64,000 nt of DNA from Pelovirga terrestris (GTDB taxonomy: Bacteria; Desulfobacterota; Desulfuromonadia; Desulfuromonadales; Geopsychrobacteraceae), in assembly GCF_014773365.1 (NCBI RefSeq), contig NZ_JACWUN010000014.1, forward strand, positions 31,421 to 95,420. The letters are read 5' to 3'. The notes beneath the pieces are model-generated. The model searched no databases and was not told the DNA's origin. It saw only the letters and a list, made by a program, of their open reading frames with translations. Positions 9,350 to 17,362 of this stretch are shown here, piece after piece (the stretch's first letter is position 1; every line of letters starts with the position of its first letter). Both the position numbers and the translations under genes were made by a program.

Positions 9350-9741
9350 GCAAGTGGCCTTTAGTGTTGTTATGCTCGTTGCTGGTGACAGGATGTGCTT
9401 TGTTTTTTCCAGAAGAAAAAGAGCTAACTTCAGTGCCGCTGGAATCAGTCCAGACACAACAACAGGAAGTTGCACGTTACCTTGACGATTTTCTTGCTGG
9501 TGGGGATCTGCATACCCTCGACCAGTATCTTGCCGATGCTCCCGCGAGCAAACAGCTTGCAGCGATCAGTCGCCTTGTCCAGGAATTACAGCTGTGTCGC
9601 GCTGAACATCGTGAGCAGAAAGCAAAACTTGAGTCCAGCCGTCAGTCCATTGTGGAGCTGGAGAGTCGGAACCTGCAGCTTCTTGAGACCATTGACCAGC
9701 TTAAAAGCCTGCTGATCCAGCTGGAACAACGCGTCCACTAA
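9346..9741 (+). CDS. Small lipoprotein with C-terminal coiled coil
   Basis: A 131-residue protein whose ATG overlaps the stop of the GGDEF gene by four bases, so the two are translationally coupled. The signal peptide ends in lipobox LVTGC, predicting lipid attachment at Cys near residue 18. The remainder has an ALFFPEEKE segment, a helical region and a coiled coil (EHREQKAKLESS onward). I know no named family. Coupling suggests it may work with the membrane sensor in the periplasm. This is inference. Confidence 0.75.
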   Translation: MSKWPLVLLCSLLVTGCALFFPEEKELTSVPLESVQTQQQEVARYLDDFLAGGDLHTLDQYLADAPASKQLAAISRLVQELQLCRAEHREQKAKLESSRQSIVELESRNLQLLETIDQLKSLLIQLEQRVH

Positions 9742-9822
9742 TTCACCTATAGATCTACGCCCCTTCTCCTCCGGCGTTTTCATTAACCTCCACCTGGCTT
9801 TGCCTGACGGTTCTCTACTGCT

Positions 9823-10707
9823 ATGGCTGCTCCTCCAATCCCTTCAGATTCCGGTCGCGGTATTTTGCTTCTTTATGTCGGGCTGACCCTGCTGAGCCTT
9901 AACGGTTTGTTTGCCAAATTGATTCCCCTTGATGCTTTTTCCATAACGCAATTACGCAGTCTGGTTGCGATCGGGGGTTTCTACCTGTTCTGCCGGTTTT
10001 TTGGAATGCCGCTAGGGGTACAAAGCGTTAAGCAGTTGCTGGGGATTTATGGGCTTGGTGTGGTCATGGGAGTGCACTGGGGCACCTTTTTCCATGCGAT
10101 GCAGATATCAACCGTGGCCGTTGGTATTCTTGCCCTGTTCAGTTATCCGATGATCACCATTCTGCTCGAACCTATTTTTACCCGATCCCGTCTGTCGACC
10201 CGGGATGTCTTTTCCGGTCTCCTCGTGTTGGTCGGACTCTTGATTATGGTTTGGGAGGACCTGGGTGGTGGATTGTCCGGCAATATCCTTCAGGGGGCCT
10301 TCTGGGGGGTGTTCTCTGCCCTGTTATTTTCCCTGAGAAATTTATGTCAAAAATATTATTTCGCAGCGACTCCCAGCAGCGCCCTGATGTTTCATCAATT
10401 AGTGGCGATTGCCCTGTTGTTTATTCCTGTCGTCGATCTGTCGACTACCCGTCTGCTTGGTCCCTATGACTGGCTGCTGCTGGTGCTGTTGGGGTTTTTG
10501 GGAACCGCGGCAGCCCATACCCTGTACACCGTCAGTCTGAAACTGCTGGCAGCTAAAACGGTTTCGTTGATTGGCTGTATGCAGCCTGTTGTTTCCATTC
10601 TGCTGGCCTGGATCATTCTGCGCGAAGTGCCATCTGTGGCGGTTCTGATCGGGGGGTCAATCGTCCTGATTGTTGCCATTGCCGAGTCCCTGGTCAGATC
10701 CCGCTAG
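9823..10707 (+). CDS. EamA/DMT superfamily transporter
   Basis: Inner-membrane protein of 294 residues with about ten helices arranged as two EamA repeats. The first repeat is seen from GILLLYVGLTLLSLNGLFAKLIP, and the second ends with SLIGCMQPVVSILLAWIILREVP. The latter matches the conserved helix 8-9 region of drug/metabolite exporters. The substrate cannot be read from sequence. The start at ATG 9823 has only a weak ribosome-binding site. Confidence 0.85.
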   Translation: MAAPPIPSDSGRGILLLYVGLTLLSLNGLFAKLIPLDAFSITQLRSLVAIGGFYLFCRFFGMPLGVQSVKQLLGIYGLGVVMGVHWGTFFHAMQISTVAVGILALFSYPMITILLEPIFTRSRLSTRDVFSGLLVLVGLLIMVWEDLGGGLSGNILQGAFWGVFSALLFSLRNLCQKYYFAATPSSALMFHQLVAIALLFIPVVDLSTTRLLGPYDWLLLVLLGFLGTAAAHTLYTVSLKLLAAKTVSLIGCMQPVVSILLAWIILREVPSVAVLIGGSIVLIVAIAESLVRSR

Positions 10708-10775
10708 CGTTCATCTCTCAATGTTTGTGTCAGGTTGAAGTGAAAGCATAGGGTGTTCTCTTGCCTCTGCAGCCG

Positions 10776-10804
10776 CTTGAATTCTGTCGAAAATGCGCTA
10801 TCAT
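10776..10804 (+). promoter_or_regulatory. Candidate promoter of hsp20
   Basis: CTTGAA at 10776-10781 and TATCAT at 10799-10804 lie about 130 bases before the Hsp20 start. Read as sigma-70 this is TTGAAT, 16 bases, TATCAT. CTTGAA with a downstream CGCTATCA also partly resembles a heat-shock sigma-32 promoter. The choice between them is open. Confidence 0.4.
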
Positions 10805-10934
10805 CTTGATAGATTAATGGTTGAAGCGTAAATCATTTTAAGCTGGTTTCTGCTCTAATTCCTTTAGCTTAGGCAGGCTGTAGCGGGTAGCTTGCCGGAT
10901 AACAACTTTCCCGCGTTGAGCTAAGGAGGAAGCA

Positions 10935-11366
10935 ATGAAATTGACAAAGTGGGATCCGTTCAGGGAAATGGAAGGCATGGTTGGACGTCAGGATTGGCCG
11001 TTCCGGGGCGGGGCTTTGACTCCTGGTGAAGGAGCCGATTGGGCACCGCGGGTCGATATCAGTGAGACGGACCAGGGATTCACCATCAAGGCGGATGTGC
11101 CCGGGGTCAAGCGTGAAGATGTGAAAATTACTATTGAAGATCGGGTGCTGAGCATCCGCGGAGAAAGTCGTCAGGAAAAAGAAGACAAAAGTGAAAAAAT
11201 GCATCGGGTCGAGCGTTTTTACGGCAGTTTTAGTCGCAGCTTTACCCTGCCGGAGAATGTTGATATCGAAAAAATTGATGCCAGTTTCAAAGATGGATTG
11301 TTACATCTGGTGATTCCTAAAGTCGAGGCGGCCAAACCCAAGAGTGTTGAGGTGAAAATCAATTGA
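10935..11366 (+). CDS. Hsp20/alpha-crystallin small heat-shock protein
   Basis: Cytoplasmic ATP-independent holdase of 143 residues. The N-terminal arm is short (MKLTKWDPFREMEGM). The alpha-crystallin domain spans about residues 37-130 with WAPRVDISETDQGF, ADVPGVKREDVKI, LSIRGES and FTLPENVDIEKIDASFKDGLLHL. A short C-terminal tail follows. AAGGAGG lies seven bases before ATG 10935. It has its own promoter and terminator, so it is probably monocistronic. Confidence 0.95.
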   Translation: MKLTKWDPFREMEGMVGRQDWPFRGGALTPGEGADWAPRVDISETDQGFTIKADVPGVKREDVKITIEDRVLSIRGESRQEKEDKSEKMHRVERFYGSFSRSFTLPENVDIEKIDASFKDGLLHLVIPKVEAAKPKSVEVKIN

Positions 11367-11417
11367 CCGGTAGTGATGACGCCTATCGATGTGGTGCGAA
11401 AAAAAGAAATCAACGAT

Positions 11418-11446
11418 AAGGCAGGCAGTTGACCTGCCTTTTTTTT
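11418..11446 (+). terminator. Rho-independent terminator after hsp20
   Basis: AAGGCAGG pairs with CCTGCCTT around a seven-base loop and is followed by further T residues. Confidence 0.9.
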
Positions 11447-11657
11447 GTTGATGGTTAGCATTGACCATGGTTTATTAGTCGGACTGCACGTCTTGTTTAT
11501 GCTGTCCGGATGATACTGTTGATTCCGCCAGTGCTGGATATCGGAGAGACCCGGTATATCGAAAACGGATTAAGGTATTAACAGCACCATTGGCGCATAT
11601 GAGCTGAGATTGGCAGTTTTCCCCGCAAATTTCCACATGTTGTATCTGTTCAGCAGC

Positions 11658-11749
11658 GGGTCGGAAATCCTATGTCAAGGGACGCTTTGCGTCATCCATG
11701 ACCACTCTTTGTCACCGTCCATGGCGACAAAGAGCCTTGCCATAGGAGC
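11658..11749. repeat. Long palindromic intergenic repeat, copy A
   Basis: This copy matches the one at 49084-49187 over about 80 bases. Both start with GGGTCGGAAATCCTATGTCAAGGG read in pieces, and share GTCA.CCATGACC and CCGTCCAT. It folds as an outer stem (TCCTATGTCAAGG with CCTTGCCATAGGA) enclosing GACGC/GCGTC and CTCTTTGTC/GACAAAGAG hairpins. It lies in the 498-base gap between hsp20 and the aldehyde dehydrogenase gene, where I see no other gene. Confidence 0.8.
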
Positions 11750-11864
11750 CAAAGGCCCTGCGCGAAGGACTGCAGCTGAATCATTACCACATTGTTTCGT
11801 AGAACTGGTAACAGGTCCATAGGATGTCGTTGTGAATCACCGTTTCATTTTTCCGGAGGATTAA

Positions 11865-13283
11865 ATGAAAACCTTCAGCAAATTGTATATTGATGGTGTC
11901 TGGAGTACGCCGCTGGGCACTGATCTGATTGAGGTGGTTAATCCGGCAACGGAAGCGGTTATTGCAACGGTTCCGGCCGGGAGTGCCGACGATGCGGCGG
12001 CAGCCGTAACCGCAGCGCGTAATGCTCTGCCCGGGTGGGCAGCTACCAAACCTGCGATCAGGGCTGGGTATTTGTCCCAGATTTATGAAGCGTTGGTGAC
12101 GCGTGGGCCGGAGCTGGCTGAAGTTATTACCAGCGAGATGGGAATGCCGATCAAGCTCAGTCAACGTATTCAGGCAGGGTTGCCGATGGTGGTGCTGGAA
12201 AGCTACATCAAGCTGCTGGGGGAGTTTGCGTTTTCCGAACGCATTGGCAACTCATTGGTGCTCAAGGAACCTGTTGGTGTTGTTGCCGCCATCACCCCCT
12301 GGAATTATCCCCTCCATCAGCTGATGATTAAGGTGGCCGCCGCCCTGGCTGCCGGTTGTACCATCGTTGCCAAGCCGAGCGAACTGACCCCCCTCAATGC
12401 TTTCGTTCTGGCAGAGATTGTTGATTCCAGTGGGTTGCCACCAGGGGTTTTTAATCTGGTGTCAGGTGAGGGAAGGGTGGCGGGAGAATCTTTGGCGTCT
12501 CATCCGGCTGTCGATATGGTTTCATTTACCGGGTCCACTGCCGTTGGCAAGCACATCATGGCTCTTGGTGCCCAAACAGTGGCGCGCGTAGCGCTGGAAT
12601 TGGGGGGGAAGTCTGCTGCCATTCTGCTGGATGATGCCGATCTTGAAACCGCGGTTAAGGCCACGCTAAGCAGTTGCTTTCTTAATTCCGGCCAGACCTG
12701 CAACGCTAACACCCGCATGTTGATCCCCGAGGATAAATATGAGGTTGTGGTTGAGCTGGTTCGCCGGCATGCTGCACTTTATGTTCCGGAAAACCCCCTC
12801 AACACAAAGGCTCGTATCGGCCCACTGATTTCTGCCGGTCAGCGTGATCGGGTCCTTGATTATATCCGCAGTGGCCTCGAAGAGGGTGCAGACCTCCTGC
12901 TTGGAGGCATCGAGCCACCGGCTGGGTTGCCTCTGGGTTATTACGTGCGGCCGACGGTGTTTGGCCGGGTAACCAAAGAGATGAAGATCGCCCGCGAGGA
13001 GATCTTTGGCCCGGTGCTGTCAATTATGACCTATCGCGACGATGATGAGGCCATTGCCATCGCCAATGCCACGGTCTATGGCCTTGCCGGAGGGGTCTGG
13101 TCGGCAAATAGCGAGCGTGCCGAGCGGGTGGCGAGAAAACTGCAGACCGGTCAGGTCGATATTAACGGTGGTCGATTTAATCCTCTGGCACCGTTTGGTG
13201 GCTACAAGCAGTCCGGTAACGGACGGGAGTTGGGGCGTTACGGTTTGGAAGAGTTTTTGCAGACCAAATCGCTGCAGTTTTGA
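11865..13283 (+). CDS. NAD(P)-dependent aldehyde dehydrogenase
   Basis: Cytoplasmic oxidoreductase of 472 residues that oxidises an aldehyde to a carboxylate. The NAD-binding region shows ITPWNYPLHQ, KPSELTPLNA and FTGSTAVGK. The catalytic base Glu is in LELGGK near 245 and the nucleophile Cys in SGQTCNA near 280. The C-terminal EEIFGPVLSI and PFGGYKQSGNGRELG motifs are intact. CGGAGG precedes ATG 11865. The substrate is not determinable. The gene stands alone, bracketed by oppositely oriented copies of a long palindromic repeat. Confidence 0.93.
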   Translation: MKTFSKLYIDGVWSTPLGTDLIEVVNPATEAVIATVPAGSADDAAAAVTAARNALPGWAATKPAIRAGYLSQIYEALVTRGPELAEVITSEMGMPIKLSQRIQAGLPMVVLESYIKLLGEFAFSERIGNSLVLKEPVGVVAAITPWNYPLHQLMIKVAAALAAGCTIVAKPSELTPLNAFVLAEIVDSSGLPPGVFNLVSGEGRVAGESLASHPAVDMVSFTGSTAVGKHIMALGAQTVARVALELGGKSAAILLDDADLETAVKATLSSCFLNSGQTCNANTRMLIPEDKYEVVVELVRRHAALYVPENPLNTKARIGPLISAGQRDRVLDYIRSGLEEGADLLLGGIEPPAGLPLGYYVRPTVFGRVTKEMKIAREEIFGPVLSIMTYRDDDEAIAIANATVYGLAGGVWSANSERAERVARKLQTGQVDINGGRFNPLAPFGGYKQSGNGRELGRYGLEEFLQTKSLQF

Positions 13284-13297
13284 TTGCCGCAGGGTAG

Positions 13298-13386
13298 AGG
13301 GTCCTATGTCAAGGGCGACTGTCGCTATGGCTGGCGACAGTCGCGTGGTCAGGGATGACGAAAAGTTCCCCCTGGCATGGCCCCCG
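13298..13386. repeat. Long palindromic intergenic repeat, copy B (inverted)
   Basis: Related to copies A and C but in reverse orientation. It contains GGTCCTATGTCAAGGG at the left, a perfect 11-bp stem GCGACTGTCGC/GCGACAGTCGC, then GGTCA.GG.TGACGAAAAG and CCTGGCATGG at the right. It occupies the whole gap between the aldehyde dehydrogenase stop and the convergent OmpA-lipoprotein stop, so it could also act as a bidirectional terminator-like structure. Confidence 0.7.
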
Positions 13387-13415
13387 AGTCGATGTTGGAC
13401 AGTTGCACCGCCGAT

Positions 13416-14297
13416 TCACTCGCCAAGTTCCGACGCAAAAGGCACCAGCAGGATTTCGATGCGCCGGTTCTGGGCACGTCCCTGCGGGGTACTGTTATCG
13501 GCAACGGGTTGATACTCACTGAATCCGGCGGCGATCAGGCGGTTTCCGGGAATGTCGGCTTCCTGTTGGAGAAAGTGGATAACACTGGTGGCGCGGGCGG
13601 TAGAAAGCTCCCAGTTGGTGGGAAATCGTTCCGCTAAGCGTGAACTGATCTGGACATTGTCCGTATGCCCGGCAATCTGCAGGGCACGATCAGGAAAGCG
13701 ATGCAGGACATCTCCCAGGTTTTTCAACACCTTTTTCCCTTCTTCACGCAGTTGGGTGGCGCCCGAGTCAAAGAGAATCTGATTCAGCAGATTGACGGTC
13801 AACTTGCCTTCCAGGTTGGAAATGGTGAGTTCGCCGCGGGTGATTTCTTCTTCAAGGGCCTCAACCAGTTCTTCATAAGTGTGTTTGATCTGAGCCAGTC
13901 GCGCTTCGCGCGCAACCCGTTCCTTGTCCAGAGCAATATTCAGCGCTTCCACTGTCGCCTGCAGTTCCTGGTTTTTATTCTGTAATGCATCGATACGCTG
14001 TTGATGAAGGGAAAGGTTTCCCTCCTGCCGTTCTTTTGTCGCAGTGGCAACCAGCAGTTCGCGTTGTAGTTGCGAATTCTCTTGTAAAACCTCTACCAGG
14101 CGCGAGTTGAGGGTTGCCAGGTCGGCTTGCAATATCTGTTTTTCCTGACGTAATTCAGTGGTTGTTGTGCTCAAGGTAGCAACATCTGCGGTGAGTAATT
14201 CGGTTTCGTTAACCTTTTGTTGATAGCTATTCTTGCTGACACAACCGACAGTTGATAACAACAGGCTGGCCAGCAAGAGAAATGTGTACGGTTTCAT
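13416..14297 (-). CDS. OmpA-family peptidoglycan-associated lipoprotein with coiled coil
   Basis: A 293-residue envelope protein. The signal peptide ends in lipobox STVGC, placing the lipidated Cys near residue 19. A long coiled coil follows from about 30 to 150. The OmpA C-terminal domain (about 165-285) has ILFDSGATQLREEGKKVL, IAGHTDNV, LSTARATSV and QNRRIEI. These residues bind diaminopimelate in peptidoglycan. It probably tethers the outer membrane to the cell wall. GAGGAA precedes the ATG. Confidence 0.9.
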   Translation of the reverse strand: MKPYTFLLLASLLLSTVGCVSKNSYQQKVNETELLTADVATLSTTTTELRQEKQILQADLATLNSRLVEVLQENSQLQRELLVATATKERQEGNLSLHQQRIDALQNKNQELQATVEALNIALDKERVAREARLAQIKHTYEELVEALEEEITRGELTISNLEGKLTVNLLNQILFDSGATQLREEGKKVLKNLGDVLHRFPDRALQIAGHTDNVQISSRLAERFPTNWELSTARATSVIHFLQQEADIPGNRLIAAGFSEYQPVADNSTPQGRAQNRRIEILLVPFASELGE

Positions 14298-14432
14298 GTG
14301 TTGTTCCTCGCAAGAAGTGAGTCGACAGGATCGCTAAAAGTCCCTTATTTTTACCACAAGTAACGGAAATGTAAAGGAGATTTGCCATCTAGTCGACCCT
14401 GTTTTAAGTTGCGATGGGTGATGTCAATATGC

Positions 14433-14600
14433 TATAGATGATGGCGTCGCAAAAACGCACCAACTGCTGCGTTGCTGCCATTGTTTCACTGCTTCGACGT
14501 ACGTATGTACGCCTCATTGTTCCACAATGACGCGCCTTGCATTTGGCGCTTTTTGCTTATCCAGCTAAATTGATACTCTGTGCAAAAGCATCATAGATGG
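14433..14600. repeat. Second palindromic intergenic element
   Basis: An imperfect palindrome in the 369-base gap between the OmpA lipoprotein and nadC, which are divergent. Outer arms are GCAAAAACGC and GCGCTTTTTGC, inner arms CATTGT and ACAATG, and the centre contains the palindrome CGTACGTATGTACG. AGATGATGGCG on the left and GCATCATAGATGG on the right extend the symmetry. No gene is seen in it. It is probably one copy of a dispersed genomic repeat, but no second copy lies in this window. Confidence 0.55.
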
Positions 14601-14666
14601 ACCTCATTTCTTAAATAACGTCATTGGTTTCAAGGTTGTTGGCACCTTTTGGTGGAGATACATAGA

Positions 14667-15494
14667 ATGCACTTTGAGATTGAACGAATAGTCCGCACCG
14701 CACTGCAGGAAGATATTGGTTTAGGCGATGTCACTTCCCTGGCTGTCGTTGCGGCCGAAACGACGGTACGCGCCGAGTTGGTGGCCAAGGAGGACTTTGT
14801 CGTTGCCGGCCTCGATGTCGCGGCAGCTGTTTTTCATCAACTGGACCCCGATCTTCGCTTTGAGAAGATTTTTATCGACGGTCAGAAGGTGAAAAGAGGG
14901 GATGTCCTTGCCTGGTTGAAAGGACCCGCCCTGACGTTGTTGCAAGGAGAGCGGGTCGCCTTGAACCTGCTGCAGCGCATGTCCGGGATTGCCACTCTCA
15001 CCGCACGGTTTGTCGCCGCGGTCGAGGGCACCGGTGCCGTTATTGTGGATACCCGCAAAACCGTCCCCGGCTTGCGCTTCCTTGATAAGTACGCAGTCCG
15101 TGCCGGCGGCGGGCGTAATCATCGTATCGGCTTGTTTGATGGCGTGCTGATCAAGGAAAACCATATTGCCGCTGTCGGCGGGATCGCTCAAGCGATTGCA
15201 GCGACCCGGGAAAAAGTGCCTCATGTCCTTAAAATAGAGGTCGAAACCCGTAACCTCGACGAAGTTCAACAGGCCCTTGATGCCGGTGCCGATGTGATCA
15301 TGCTCGACAACATGTCGAACACCGACATGGTGACTGCGGTAGCGTTGATTGGCGGCCGCGCCCTGACCGAGGCCTCTGGTGGTGTCAATCTGGAACGGGT
15401 TCGAGAAATTGCCGAAACCGGTGTCAATATCATTTCTGTCGGTGCGCTGACCCACTCGGTTACGGCGGCTGACATCTCCATGCTGTTCAAGTGA
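14667..15494 (+). CDS. nadC: Nicotinate-nucleotide diphosphorylase (carboxylating)
   Basis: Quinolinate phosphoribosyltransferase of de novo NAD synthesis, 275 residues. It makes nicotinate mononucleotide from quinolinate and PRPP. Visible hallmarks are LQEDIGLGDVTS at the N terminus, NLLQRMSGIAT, DTRKTVPGLR, the basic segment GGGRNHRIGL, IEVETRNLDE and LDNMS. GGTGGAG sits nine bases before ATG 14667; a TTG six codons upstream is less likely. The stop overlaps the birA start (GTGA), and coaX follows, forming a cofactor-metabolism operon. Confidence 0.95.
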   Translation: MHFEIERIVRTALQEDIGLGDVTSLAVVAAETTVRAELVAKEDFVVAGLDVAAAVFHQLDPDLRFEKIFIDGQKVKRGDVLAWLKGPALTLLQGERVALNLLQRMSGIATLTARFVAAVEGTGAVIVDTRKTVPGLRFLDKYAVRAGGGRNHRIGLFDGVLIKENHIAAVGGIAQAIAATREKVPHVLKIEVETRNLDEVQQALDAGADVIMLDNMSNTDMVTAVALIGGRALTEASGGVNLERVREIAETGVNIISVGALTHSVTAADISMLFK

Positions 15495-16474
15495 TTCCGT
15501 CTGCCTTGTCTTCTCGTGATCGTATTTTGGCCTTGCTGCGCAGTCACCCTGACTGTTGGCTGTCAGGTGAAAAGATCAGTGCCGAGCTGCACCTGTCACG
15601 GGCCGCCATCTGGAAGCAGATGAGCGCCTTGCGGAGCCTGGGCGTGGCGATTGAAGCCCGCCACGCCAAAGGTTATCGACTGCTTGAGCCTCCCGATCTG
15701 TTGTTTGATCGTGATATTGTCAGCGGACTTGATTGTCAAATCGTTGGTCGCTCCCTGCAAATTCTTCAGGCTGTTGATTCAACCAACCTGCAGTTGAAAC
15801 GTCAGGCTGAAGCGGGGGCGGAAGAAGGTACCGTGCTGGTTGCTGATCAACAATTGGCCGGGCGGGGACGTCTGGGGCGGCAGTGGGCTTCGCCGGCCGG
15901 GGTCAATCTTTACTGCTCGGTTCTGCTGCGGCCGCTGATTCCGGTTCAACAGGCTCCGCAGTTGACGTTTCTTTCAGCTGTTGCCGTTGTCGATGTTCTT
16001 GAGGAGGTTGGCCACATCAGGGCGGAGGTGAAGTGGCCCAACGATATCCTGGTTGGCGGCGCCAAAATTGCCGGACTGCTCAATGAGATGAGTGCTGAAA
16101 CCGAACAGATTAATTACGTTGTTCTTGGTCTTGGGGTGAATCTCAACATGACCACCGAACAGTTTCCGGCGAAACTCAACTACCCGGCCACCTCCGTTTT
16201 GCTTGAAACCGGTCGGCCGGTTGTGCGGCGGATTTTTTTACGTGCGTTGCTTGAGCGGCTCGATTGCTATTATGCTGAGTTTCTCCGCCGAGGGTTCGCA
16301 CCGATTCGTCAACGTTGGGAGCAACTGTGTCCGATCATCAATCGCCAGGTTACGGTCGACTCCGGTCCGATTGGGACGGTCGTGGGTCTGGAAGTGGATG
16401 GGGCCCTGCGCTTGCAATGCGCTTCCGGTGCGATCGAACGCATTGTGGCCGGCGATGTCCGCCTGGTCAACTGA
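15491..16474 (+). CDS. birA: Biotin-[acetyl-CoA-carboxylase] ligase / biotin repressor
   Basis: A 327-residue bifunctional protein. Residues 1-65 form a winged helix ([20 protein letters not shown]). The ligase core contains the biotinyl-AMP loop [25 protein letters not shown] and KIAGLL, and a BPL_C domain ends the protein. It attaches biotin to carrier lysines and, with the DNA-binding domain present, may repress biotin genes. Its substrate here could be the biotinyl domain encoded at 28846-31722. The GTG start overlaps the nadC stop. Confidence 0.95.
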   Translation: MIPSALSSRDRILALLRSHPDCWLSGEKISAELHLSRAAIWKQMSALRSLGVAIEARHAKGYRLLEPPDLLFDRDIVSGLDCQIVGRSLQILQAVDSTNLQLKRQAEAGAEEGTVLVADQQLAGRGRLGRQWASPAGVNLYCSVLLRPLIPVQQAPQLTFLSAVAVVDVLEEVGHIRAEVKWPNDILVGGAKIAGLLNEMSAETEQINYVVLGLGVNLNMTTEQFPAKLNYPATSVLLETGRPVVRRIFLRALLERLDCYYAEFLRRGFAPIRQRWEQLCPIINRQVTVDSGPIGTVVGLEVDGALRLQCASGAIERIVAGDVRLVN

Positions 16475-16499
16475 TCAACGTAAAAGGAAAATTGCTACC

Positions 16500-17267
16500 A
16501 TGCTGCTGGTCATCGATGTAGGTAACAGCAATACCGTATTGGGTGTATATCAGGATCAGAAGCTGATCTACGACTGGCGGGTTGCTACCGATAAGTATCG
16601 CACGGTGGATGAATATGCCATGCTCATGCGACAATTATTTCAGCTTGCTGGTATCAGTTTTTCTGACCTTTGCGATGTGATTGTCTCAACCGTCGTCCCG
16701 TCCATGCAGAACACCGTCGAGGGGCTGTGTAAAAAATATTTTCAACTGGTTCCCTATCTGGTCGGGCCGGGAATGAAAACCGGCATGCCGATCCATTATG
16801 ATAACCCCCGGGAGGTCGGCGCTGATCGGATTGTTAACGCGGTTGCAGCCTATGACCAATCCCGCTGTGCCCTGATTGTGGTAGATTTCGGTACGGCCAC
16901 CACCTTTGATGTGGTCTCAGCCGATGGCTGCTACCAGGGGGGGGCCATCGCTCCGGGGATCGGGATTTCTGCCGATGCGCTGTTTGAGCGCGCAAGCAAA
17001 TTGCCCCGCGTTGATTTTTTACAGCCCGGGCAGATTGTCGCCAAGAATACCGTGAACAGCATTCAGGCGGGGATTTTTTTCGGCTATCTCGGACTGGTGG
17101 AAGGCATTGTCAGTCGCATGAAAGTCGAGATGTCGCAGTCGCCATTAGTTGTCGCCACGGGCGGGCTGGCAGCCCCCATTGCTGCGGCGACCCCTGTCAT
17201 TGACCGGGTAGAACCTTATCTGACCCTTGAGGGGCTCCGTTTGTTATACGAGCGCAATAAAAAGTAG
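16500..17267 (+). CDS. coaX: Type III pantothenate kinase
   Basis: First enzyme of coenzyme A synthesis, 255 residues, ASKHA fold. The phosphate-binding motif [12 protein letters not shown] is at residues 6-17, with the second motif [11 protein letters not shown] and the catalytic [11 protein letters not shown]. The end contains [17 protein letters not shown] precedes ATG 16500. The longer open frame upstream overlaps birA and is not the start. It is third in the nadC-birA-coaX operon. Confidence 0.95.
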   Translation: MLLVIDVGNSNTVLGVYQDQKLIYDWRVATDKYRTVDEYAMLMRQLFQLAGISFSDLCDVIVSTVVPSMQNTVEGLCKKYFQLVPYLVGPGMKTGMPIHYDNPREVGADRIVNAVAAYDQSRCALIVVDFGTATTFDVVSADGCYQGGAIAPGIGISADALFERASKLPRVDFLQPGQIVAKNTVNSIQAGIFFGYLGLVEGIVSRMKVEMSQSPLVVATGGLAAPIAAATPVIDRVEPYLTLEGLRLLYERNKK

Positions 17268-17362
17268 CGGGCCACTAATCTTTCTGTGCTCCGGTTAAGC
17301 GACCCTACCCATGTGGGCAGAGACGTTTGCGGGGAGTGACTTTTCATGCAAAGGAGCGATTC

